From Macropodus opercularis (lineage: Eukaryota > Chordata > Actinopteri > Anabantiformes > Osphronemidae), in assembly GCA_030770545.1 (NCBI GenBank), contig CM061097.1, forward strand, positions 1,860,501 through 1,924,500: DNA of 64,000 nucleotides, read 5' to 3'. Below are positions 13,801 to 25,800 of the stretch, one piece after another. Every line of letters starts with the position of its first letter. The first letter of the stretch is position 1. The notes beneath the pieces were generated by a model that was not told the DNA's origin, did no database searches, and worked only from the letters and a program-made list of their open reading frames with translations. The position numbers and the translations under genes were made by a program.

Positions 13801-16800
13801 TATTTGATTTGCAACCATTTGATATAAATTGCGATAGACTACAACATAAACATGAAATCACCAGTTACACTGGAGCTGGGCCCAGTCCTGTCACTCCCAC
13901 CCCTATTGTTTGCACCATCTATCTCTATCTGTTCTTCATCTGGGGGGCAGATCTCTCTGGTTTCCAAAGAAGCACGAATCCTGTCGCTGTCAGTTAGTGT
14001 GAAAATGTAGTAAGACCAGCTTGGGTTCATCTGAAACAATGCATGCAAATAACTTAACAGTTTTTCATATCATAGCACAGGCTCTGAACGGCACAGATGT
14101 GGGTCTGAGCAGAACGCTGGGCGACCTGAGCACTAACCTGTTGTCCAAAATGCTCCGTGTGCCCTTTAAGGGCTGCTGGTGGGACAGAATGTGTGTAAAG
14201 CCAAACACAAGACATCGAAAGCAAACAAAGGACACCACCAGGCCAGTTGTTACATCGACCAAAGCCCGTTGAAGTTGTTCAAGGTTCATACTCGTGTTGC
14301 TCGTAGGTGGCATGTTGAAGCTCTTGTACAGTACGTAGGACTGTTTAGAGGAACTTCGAGAATGATGTGAGCTGTAATCACTAAACAACCGCTTACCTGC
14401 CTTAAACAGTGTTTACGTTCATCCAGATTTTGAGACGGTGAGACGTGACTGCAGAAGGTTATGGTGCATGTGTTTGTTGCGTGTGTGCTTGTGTGTGTTT
14501 AGCTTTGTTAGAATGCAAAATGTTGGGTAGGAGACCACAAATTGACACTGTGTTGATGTGTGACTTGTAATTGTCCCATTGAAGATGCAAAAGCTCAGTA
14601 ATTAATGTTTCATGCGTGGTGTTAGCCTTCTTGGTCTCAAATTCCCATTGAGGATGAAGTTCTCTTTCTAGGCCATTGAAGCTTGCAGGTGTGGCGCCTG
14701 ACAAAAATGTCTAAACTCCCAAATGTTCTGTCAGCTGTCCTCAAACCCGACCTTCTGCCAAATCCCCCTTTTGTTCATTCAAGTGCCTCAGAGCTGTCGA
14801 CCTTAATCCAGATGCCCTCTGCGCATTGTTTCCAGTGGAAAGCTGTCCTTTTAATGCCCACAGCACTGGACACAACAAATACGCTATTGTTTCCATTTGC
14901 AGTTGAAGATAAGAGCTCAGAGACAGTTGTGCATAACTTCAGCTGCATGTTAGCGAACCTGCAGGTATTTTCTGTGCAAATGCTACGAAAAATATGGTCT
15001 GGATAGTCCATGTAGCTGAAATGTGCAACAGATATGGATTCTTCTGATTTGAGTTTTCCAAAGAAACGGTCCATGTAAACAAACTGTTGGCACCCAGTTG
15101 CTTGAACCCGCATGTTCTGCTGTTGCAGATTTCAGTGACATACCTGCAGTTTCTGCTGTGCTTGGCCAGGTGTTTCTTCCTCAGCCTCCAGAGCAGACCC
15201 TTCATAGGATCCTCACTTAGAACAGGCTCGAGGACTCCACTAGTCTACGCCTTCTCCGGAGGCGTCGTCATATCTCTGAGTGTTGTGAATGCACTCAGAA
15301 ATGTCTCATCATGTTATGTGTTGCGCTAGCTCATTGCTTAGTGAGCGTGCCAAACACAATAACGGTCAACTCTGACAGCCACAAATCTTTTGACAGGCAT
15401 TAATATGGTTATTGTTATTTTATCCTTAATTACACAGTTGTGAGATCATCGCATTTGCTCGTGCATTCATACCTTCACCACACACACACACACACACAGA
15501 AACAGAGAACACTAGCATGATTCAGTAAAGACAACACTCTCTCGTTCCCGTCGCTGTGAGGTGTTGTCAGCTGTGCTGCCAAGTTTACCCTCACTTCACC
15601 GTGGTTACAAATCACCATGTAATCATGACATCGGGGTGAACTATTAGCATCTCCTGGCAAAGGCCGTCTGGTTGCAGGGCCTCAGCTGGGACCTGCGCTT
15701 TCCTTTCTCCTGTCGTGTTTGTTCACTTGCTGTTGGGGAGTGGGTCCAGGGTGGAGGAGGACAGCCGGGGAGCTCCGTTGCCCTGACGACCCTGGTGGGA
15801 AAGCTCGGGTGTTTGCAAAGAGAGGTTGAATGGGATGGGGGAGATGAGTGGAGGAGGTCAGAGGAGGCTGGGAAGCGGGTACAGATGAACGGGCAAGGGC
15901 TCGTGTGAGACCACAGTAAGTTCGTTAGGGTGGTCTTCACAGCAGAATCTTCACTGAAGCTGGGCCACGTAAAGGGAAACGAGGGGACGGGGCTGTGGGT
16001 GCGGGTGTTCGAGTTCATATTATTTGCTTTGCAAATCATGTTTTAATGGTCTGTAATAACCGTGGCGCACAGAAGGGGTGTTGATGTGTGTGCACAGTAC
16101 AAACAGGAAATGCCAGAGTGATCCCAGCGGGCGCTGTCGTAGTTTATCATCATCCCTGTCCTCTTCAGAGTCATAACAATTTACCCCACACAGATCCACA
16201 ACTATTCCCCTGTAGCCACTTGCCCCCAATAAGCACATACCCCTCTTCCCCCTGGAAACCTCCGATACTCTCTTGCTGCCCACGGTGCCCCTCTCAGCAT
16301 TTATATCTCTCCTGTGATGCTTTTCATCTTTTTGCCCAGCGTGGCCGTTCTCCATCCAGACCACGTCCCTCCTGAACTTCATACACGATGCTCTGGTAAA
16401 CTCTGCATCCATCCTGGTCCCGTGTCGCTCTAATGCTCGGTAATAAATACTGCTCTCATGCGCCTGGTGCTTGGCATCAAACGACACACTGAGCGATTTG
16501 GTCACTGGGTAATTGGAGCATGTGCAGCTCTGTTTACACAATGGCTGCCTGATGTTACCTGTGCAGTAACGTCCACCGCTGCTCTGCTTCTGAGTTAATT
16601 ACCTGACAACATGTTGTTCGCTGTCGTTCAGCATGATGTGTTTAGTTTGTACAGTATCTGTTGCAGATGTCTGCTTTCAGGCATTCATCTCCCCGCCTCC
16701 TCTCCTCCCCGCTCTTTTCCATCTGCCTCAGCACAGAGGGAGCTGTTTTCTGTCGCTGGTCCTTGGCAGCAATTTAATTACTTATTTGTTTAGTTTGTCA

Positions 16801-19800
16801 TGTTCTAAACTTCCCTGGCTCCGTGTTTTGCTGAGGAAAGACATTTTCCTCCCTCCCCTCCTCCTTGCAGCATTCCATGCAGTCTCTCGCTCTGCCTCTC
16901 GCCCCCCGCTGACTGATATTGTTCCACTGATGTTTACTTACTTAATTCATTAAGCTATACTTTATGTGCTGGCTTTTTGGTCTACGTTTTTAATTGGCCA
17001 ATTCAAAGCCAAATAGCTCCACTGGTCTGTAATAGTCTCCATGGGAGAACGACGTGTCCTCCACCCAGTCGAACACAGATCAGTCAGTAGGTGGATCTGA
17101 GTTCTCTTATAGTTCCAACAGCTTTTGCGACTGTGTCTGATTAGTCAGAGTCAAAGTCAAAGTTGAAGCTTGTCGACACAGAAATATGTTTGCTTTCATG
17201 TCGGTGGGATTACGACGGTGCTTGGATTAGTCACGAGGTCATGAAGATCCACTTGTTTCGCAGTAATATGTCAAATGACGGCTCTACAGGCCTTTTGTCT
17301 ACTTAACATTTGTATAGTTTATTAAACCTAATTTTAGGCTTTGCTAAATTTGATGCGTTGACTAAATCAAAGCCTTGTGTGTGAGTGTGTGTGTTTCCAG
17401 TAGGATGTCCTGACAGTCTGCCTGGCTAGTGTAAATCTTGGGCCTTGGCATGCTGAGGTTTCTCTGCTCTGCATTATATCATAACCTAAACGGCAGCGTT
17501 ACATAAACCTTTCCTGAGCCCTTTTCACATGTGATATAATAATATACATCTTGTGGAATAGACTAGACATAATATGTTGCATTAGATTGAATGATTTTAT
17601 GCGCCAACGTGTTATTTAGGCACCGATTGTGATATAAACTGGCTGTGTGTCTCATTTCAGTGGTACTAGTATTGCCTTCGGTAGAAATGGCAGCAGTAGG
17701 ATATTACACATGCCTTCCGAGAGTGGGTGGCATGACACAGAACTGTAACAGTATTTTTTACTTCTGGTGGTGGTATTGTCTTCATTTCCTGTTACTGGTG
17801 ATTCAGCCATGTCACCGCATGGTGGTATATGCTCCTAAACCACAGGCTGCAGGGCCTCACCAGGCCCGGTTATTCCCCCTCACTTCCACTTTACCTGCTT
17901 TCTCATATTTCTACAACTCTACCCATAGATGTCCACTTGGCTGCAGTGCAGACGGGCGGAGGTATGAGCAACGTGCTGGGCCGTGGGATGACGGGACGCG
18001 AGAGGAAATGAGCTCTGGGTGCTACAGAGACGTCGCTAAGCTGCCCAGTCCGAGCAGACAGAGATAGACAGAGACTGGCTAAAAATAGCGCTGGAAGCCC
18101 GGGTCAGCTCAGAGTTTCTGTGCACTTCAAGAAAGAGACGCACATTAGAGAAAAACCAATCTGCAAGGAGACGTGGCACGTTCAGAGCCCGCTCTGTTAA
18201 ACTCACAGATCTGTGGGTGTGTGGATGTGACGGAGAGAATCCTGGCGAGCGCTCCCCACCTCTCATCCATTTTCTCATATCTTGCTCTTCATCTGCGTCC
18301 TTCCCGTCACTTTATCATATTGCAACATCATGCATAACCACAAATCTCTCCTATCTCGTCCGCTGGCAAAGCTGGTATAAATAAACGACCTATGAGCCTA
18401 GAAGATCCTCCTGTCAGAGAGACACAGAGGGTGAGCGTGGGGTGGAGGGAGGAAAGATGAGGCTGACAGATTGCTTGGCTTGGTGAAAGAGGTGCGTTGT
18501 GTTTAAAGTAGGAGGGAAAGAAATGTGCTGCTGTAGGAGACGGGGGTTGAAATCATGAATTCAGAGTAGTAACCACAGGTTTGGGTGAAAGGAGCCAGGA
18601 ATATGAGAAATGGCCATTTTGCTCTTCTGTTAGTGATGCACAGTAACAATAACATGAGCATAAACACAAAAGAATGCAGTGTGTGTGTGTGTGTTACTTT
18701 ATGTAACGCTTCAGATTCTGGAGTAGTGGAACGTCTGGAGTGTAGCATGTTTTTCGCAGGGGCCCTGGCAGGTCAAAAGAAACCATCCAGACTGGCTTAG
18801 ACTCACAGTGCGTGTGTGCGTGTGTGCGTGTGCTCGCGGCGTTGACTTGTTTAAAGCTGCTCTACTAATTTTGTGCCGGTTTATTCCTTGTTAATGATGT
18901 GAGAGAAGTTTCACATTGTGACGTCATTGTTTTCTCTTCTCTGTGGGACTCTCTCCCCTTCCCTCTTAGCCGAGGCCTCTTTTCGTACATTTCTCTTCTC
19001 CTCTCAGAGCTGAGGTCATAGCTGGCTCGCTGTAGAGGTGGGCTGGAGTACAGACATAACAACGTCTGTTTTTCTCATCACGTGTGAAGCTCAACGACGG
19101 CTCATTTTATACTAAAACTGCTGATGCCACAACGACGAAGCAAAGTCAAGACGCTTAGGCTGCATCTCTACACACACACCACTGGCACATTCACCAGCAG
19201 CCACTGAACGGTTTACATCAGATGCATTATTACTGTAACTACAATAATGTGCGAACACTCACCTGGTGACGGACAGCTGTCGGCAGCAGTGAAGGAGGAC
19301 GAGGAGTTCTGGAGGTAGCGGTGGTTTCATTAAGCAGTTTATTCGTCAGCATTTTCAGCACAGCATAAATGAAAATAGAAAAGCAGTGTCAGCCTGTCTT
19401 CACACGTGCAGGGCCAGGGCGCAGCTTGCTCAGTAGGCCGCACAATATGGTTATTGTGTCCTCGTTGCGCTCGCACACAAACGCGCTGATTGACTTTTGT
19501 TGCTCATTGTTCTTTGGACAGATAGAGACTTGTTGTGTCAGAAAAAATAACAGAGTGATTCAGAGACGCTAACTGAGTGGTCTGGCCCGTCAGCATGCTG
19601 CCATTTGTGCTGGATGCTAATATGTGTTCAAACGGTGCTTTTGGCTGTGGATCTCGCCGCCTTCTGCTTCTTCCGTCCTCCTAACACATCTGACACACAC
19701 TCATTCACACCGCTCACCTTTTGTCCATTGTAGCCGCGTCGCCGTTTGTGGCCTCGCTCTCGCTACACAGAACCAAATGTCGTCGACACACCTGCAGAGA

Positions 19801-22800
19801 GAGATTTACACAGACGCAAATGGAAAAGGTCAAAAGGTCACCTCTGTGCAGTCACTTAAACGCACACATTTGCCCCAGAGAAGCCACTGCCATGTCAGTT
19901 AACATACATGTAACAGGTCTACTGCTACTGTGTGATCCCAGCTTTCATACGTTTCATCTCAACACTTGCAGTATAACCACATGTATCCACTTAAAAACAG
20001 TACAGAGTCTGTGCTCTCATGAAAACACAGTGAGTTGTTGAGTTACCACAGTGACCTACAGTTTGGCTGAGTGGAGGGTGTGGTAGGACAGGTTTTCACC
20101 TGTAAAATGTCAAAAGAACCTGTAGCTGTGAGCAGTCCCAGCACTATTTATTTCAGGAAGCATCTATCCATGAGGCGAGCGCTATGAATGAAGGCTATTG
20201 TGCTGCTGACCGCCTTCCTGCAGCGGAAAGGCTAATAAGAGAATCAGTTTCTATTAGTGCGCACAGCAGGAACAGAATCGTAAGCATCTGCATTTGGTCT
20301 CATTTCTGACACCCAGCTGTCCACGTCTTCGTGCTTGGTTACGGAGGATTTCAATGTGCTTCCACCAGCAGTTTATTCCTTCAAATCCAGCCTGTTTCTA
20401 ACATTACAACCGTGTCTGCATGTCCACAGGGCTTTATTTGCATATGATGGAGTTACCAACAACCTCAAACTGGCCGACTCCGGAGGTAAGGAGGACGTTC
20501 GTACATGTGTCTCACTGCACCGGACAGATTTGAACGGAAAGAAAATATTGTGACGTTCTCACAGTTTGCCTCTTGATGTGTTTTGGGTTCCACTGTACAG
20601 CTGGCGGTGTGGCAGAGCTAGCAGGGAAGTTTCACATCTCCAGGCCTGAGTACGGACTGTGCAAGATCGAGACAGCGGAGACAGGAAGCCCCCGGATTGC
20701 TATGATCAGCTGGGTGAGTGTCAGACAGGTGGATGGGGGCTTATCTCAAATTAGCATGAGCCCACTGTGTTAAAGACACATAGAAACTTATTAAGCAGCT
20801 CCAGGAAAATGGTCCCATACAGAGATTTGTATGAAAATAAGCTGCTTGGCCGTGTCTTGACACACTTTGGCATCTGACATGTGGGAAAGAGCTGTTGCAT
20901 TGCATCATTGCAGTGAAAAGGCTTCTGAATCACAGGCTGAGCATGTAAATACTTACGCTCACGTGGAGATAAGCGATACGTGACATTTCACATCACTGTG
21001 AGACTCTAACGATAAGGGAGCCTCAGGTTGGTCTGGAATCCAGATTTATCACGATTTATCAGCCCACATAGACAGAAACCCACATAGCGACACGGATGAT
21101 GGATGGAAATCTGAGGGAAAACTGCTCCGTTCAGAGTTTATGGGACCAGGTATTAGCCTGTGACATCACCGCGTGTCCTGTTGTTCAGCCCGTCTTCCTG
21201 CTGTTTTATTTAGCCTACTCAGAGGAGGGGAATGGTGTGAATGTAAGCTTCCACATCCTGTGTTTGTCTGCAGGTCGGCCAGAACGTGGATGACTACAGG
21301 AGGGCAGAATGTGCCGGCCACATTCCAGCCATCAGGAGCTTCTTCAAGGTGCAGTAGAGCGCGATGTTCGTCTAGCATGCGTTTGTCCAGGCATCGTGGC
21401 GTGTGAACAGAATGTCTTCAGATGTCCTCTTGTCTGCAGACTTTACACGTTGCATTCTCCAACTCTATCTTTACTCACGGTAGTTTACTTTGTATTGTTT
21501 CAAAGGTTTCCTGTCGTCGGTCTGCTTCCCGCTCTGCTCTGTTGCTCGGTCTGGCCTGTCAATTTTTGGGAGTTTGAGACTGGAAGCATCACTTGCTGAC
21601 TGTGCAACCAAAAGGCACATCACAAATCTGGTGTAGTAGTGATCAGAGCCACAGGAAGTAGACAGAGCAGAGAAGCACGGCAGCCCTTCAGTCGAGCAGA
21701 AGTTCTGCTGACCCTTTGGCTTGTTAGTTACCATATAAAGGCATCGCCCAGTCAACAGCAGAAGCATCTGTGGAATGTTTGTTGTGTTTTGTCTCTTTTT
21801 TAAACAGTAAATGTGGAGTCTGGGATTTTGAGCTGCTGTCTGAAAGCCCAACACATGAGAGAGAGGGAGAGAGAGAGAGAGCGAGAGAGAGAGAGAGCAC
21901 CCTTGGGCCTCTGTACACTTTCAGGAGGAATTTCAGAAATGCTCACATGGTTAATATTGAGGGGGGTGAAGGAAATCAGCTCCTCATATTTGATTTGTGG
22001 GAGAACTGTGACCTCCAAGCCCAGCACACACACAGACACAGGCCTCTGTCAACTATGAGGACGTGCGGCCACTACGGTGGCTGCTGCTGCTTCTCTGTGA
22101 ACATGACAAGAACCAGTGCATTTCAGTGATTCTTTAGTCAGCAGTTCAAACTTGGTGGTGTTTTGTGTTTCAGTCTGGTTCAGTCTTGCTCAGGAACCAT
22201 CTCTCCTGAAGGGTATACACATACCCATCATACATTTATGCAAACTGTGAGACTACCTGTTGTGGCCTAGAGCACTAGAATTCATCCTTCTGAGGTCATT
22301 CGGTAGATGGTTGCTTATGTGACAGTGTGTGACCCTGCAAATGACAAAAACACGTTTGCGTTTATTAGTGTCCACGTTTTGCAGACCATGAACATAATCA
22401 CCTGCGTTTACCAAGCCTGGTAGTCAGCTGACCTCATTTTTGAGCTTGCAGTAACACAACCACGCCGGTAACCTGCGTACATGCATGGACTGCTCCATTT
22501 GCTTGTTTTCTTAGAATCTCTCGTTTCAGACGTTCATTGCCTTGGAAACAGTTCGTTAGAGTTTCCCTTGGCACTTTGTTGATTTATGCTACTTGTTTCT
22601 TTTCATCCTCCTTTCTTTACTTCCCGTTCGCTTTGTTCCTTCGTGCTCCTCTGCATGTCCCAGCTGGCAGTGAGGGGGGTTTGTCAAGGCGAGTCTGGCA
22701 GATCTGGGTGTGTTGCGTACTGTATTCCACTCTGGCATTAACGTGTGAAAAGTGAACCAAGAAGAGGCTGCAGATGTTTCTGCTGAAGTCATAGCAGGTT

Positions 22801-25800
22801 AAGGTTGCATCAAATCATGTGAGAGAAACTGGAGGAGACGAGATGGTGAACACCTTGGGAAGCAAATCACTTTTTTAAATGACGTATAAATAAATATATT
22901 TTTAAAATATAAGTTGCTCATTGTTTTTTTTCATATTGTACAAACAAAATCCATATTCAGATTTCTCCAAACAGCGACAGAGACTGTAAGTAACCCTCCA
23001 ATCAGCTGGAACACACTGGGGACACTGTGACTAGCCCCACATCCTCGTACTGCCTCTCAGAGTCTCAACTGAGTAGAGGAGAGACTGTCACAGCTTGGTC
23101 CCAGTGCAGTGAGACAGTTTGTGTAGAGTTGAGCCCAATTATAGCTAGAAGCTAACTCCCAACCTGTCACACCTCTTGAGCTCCTGTTCCTCCTAGAACG
23201 GTTATATTCTTACACCCACAGTATCTTTTTTTTGGCCAATGTCATCAATGTCATGAATCCTGAAAAGGTTGTTGGTTCAGATGCATCATCCTGCTTGGCC
23301 ATTCTGAGATGTTTCCCATGAAATTGGCAGGGATGGGGTCTGATTATGGGCTGGCTGGTGTTACCTGAAGCAATACGATTAGATTAAAAGATGTGATTGA
23401 CTGGATAGGTACAATATGGAAACTGTTGAGTAAAACTAACAGGTTTTTCATCTCTAATGTTGCTCACTTAATGATTTTATGAATTTAGGTGCATGAAGAT
23501 GCTGCGTTGGAGTCAGTATGACACTAATACAATGAGCGACTCTGTGGGGAGCGTCGCTCCGTATTGTGGTCCTGTCTTTTTCCCTGGCGGATCTGTGGAC
23601 TGCCTGCCTGGTCTCTGTTTGTGGTGGTGGCAGTGACAGCAAGAGTGATATGGATTATACGCTGTACTGACATGTATTATAGGGCACACTGACTGTTCTG
23701 TTCAGTGTCAGTGTCAGTGTTGTCACTCAGATAAAGCTGTGGCTTCCTGTTGGAGGCTGACAGACCTGGCTCTCCACCAGCGAGCCTGCTCTTACTCTCC
23801 AGGGAAGTTATTCAGTCCCGGTTAGAGATAAATATGGTGTACGAACGCACACAGACGGTAGTTCAACCCAAGGTTATCACCCACAACGGAACGCTGCGTT
23901 TTGGACTGCGATGGTTCAATATTATATGCAGATGGTGTATTTTCATATCTCTGAATCTTCAAGACTGACTTTCAGGGGCAAACGCATTCCTGTCCTCACA
24001 CTAAAGCCAGGGACTGTATTTGTTCTCTCTCAATCCTTGTAAGTGAAGCAGTTGCACAACAGTTTGGCTCCAAGTTTGCATAACTCGCAAGTTAGACCAA
24101 GACAAAACCACCAGAGGGTCTGAGGTGAGCTCGTGTAACAGCCTGTGAGAGAGAGAGTCGGCTGGACATCATCTCCTCTCACCTCTGATCTTACCTGCCC
24201 TCTTGTAGGAAGCAGCGGCCTTTTTAAGTGCAGAGAAGGTGGAGGATGTGACAGAGGAGAAGATAAGAGCTGAGCTCGTCAGGGCCAGTGGCCAAGCTTC
24301 CTCACAGTGGGTGAGGAGGAGCTCCCGGTCCGTGGACAAGGAGGAGATAGTGGTGAGTGTGCAGTGCCCTGTCTGTCCACCAGAGGGCGGCACTGGCTTT
24401 CTTTACACAGTAAAAAACCAGAAACCTACATTTCTTCTGTGAATTCACTCTTTGACCTTTGCTTCGATGTCACACTGAACAAAGTGAAAACTATCTGGGA
24501 ATATTTTAGTGTAATTACAGAAAATGTGTTTTTCCTAAAGGGCACAAACTACAGAAAAACCAATGCTGCGATGGAGATGAGACTAATAAACAGAGACTCC
24601 TTCTGGGCACGTGCAGAGGTATGACCACATTTCACTGGATGAGTGGAAAGCAAAAGTACCATAAAGACTCATCTCTTGACCTTTTCTTTGTGTCAGCGTG
24701 AAGAGGAGGAGAGGAAAGATGAAGAAAGGCGGCGAGCGGCAGAGGAGAGACGGCGTCTTGAAAGAGAGAGAGTTCTGAAAGAACGAAGGGATGCGGAAGA
24801 AAGAGACCGAAAAATGGACGAGAAACTACAGATGATTGAGGAGCAGAGGTTGGATGGACTGTTTTCCGTTAATAGCTCCCTCTAGTGGCTCTGTGTCATC
24901 TAAAACTGGAAGAAGCAGGACAGGCCTGTATGTTGCACTTGTTGTTACACGTGTCCATTAAATGTGTTTTTGTCGCATGCAGAAGAAAACAGATGGAGCA
25001 AGAAGAAGAGCTGCGCAGAAAGGAGAAATTAAAATGGGTGAGGGGACACCATGCAAAACATCTGGTGACACGTGAGCTTTGCCTTGTGGCAAGATGGACA
25101 CGTGCTCTGGTGGCGAAGACCACATCAGACTCATTTATATGAAAGTGGACAATGTGTCTCAAATAACAAATATTACTGCACTGACAGGAGCAACAGCAGA
25201 AGGAGCACGAGGAAGATATGAGGACTCGTCTTAGACGGAGTGAGTCCATAGAGAAAGCAGCAGTGAGTGACTCTTACACTAATAATAGTCCTTTACCGCA
25301 TCACACGCTTTTACTGGATAGTGACATGTTTGCTTATACTGACTTCCTGCACCTGTAGGAGGCAGCAGCTCTAGTGTCACAGCGATCCATGAACCCCAGG
25401 GAGTTCTTCAGGCAGCTGTCGTCTTCATCGTCACCAAGTCCCACTAGTCCCGGCTCCTCCCGGACCGGTACGCGTGTGAGCTCAAGCAGCTTCAGAGACC
25501 AGTTACCGAGCTACTCACACGGTTTTGTTTCTCTCCAGGCAAACCGTTCAGACGATACCAGCGCAGCCTGACAGACACCGCGTTTATATTCTGTAAGGCA
25601 GAAGAGAGCACGGCATCCTCCCCTCGCAGCTCTCCCCTGGTCTCCCCTTTCTCCCGATCCCCTCACTCCCCGTTCTACCGCACCACCTCTCCCCCCGCGA
25701 GCCCAGATTTCCGTCCCGCTGTGTCTCCGCTGAGGCTCAAAGCCGCAGTGTCACCGCCCACATCACCTGTTCACCCAGCACCTGCGTTCGCAGCTCCACG

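Noticed and set aside
16020..16541. 173-codon open frame on the minus strand in drebrin intron 1
   Set aside because: No domain, no splice context and random-looking composition.
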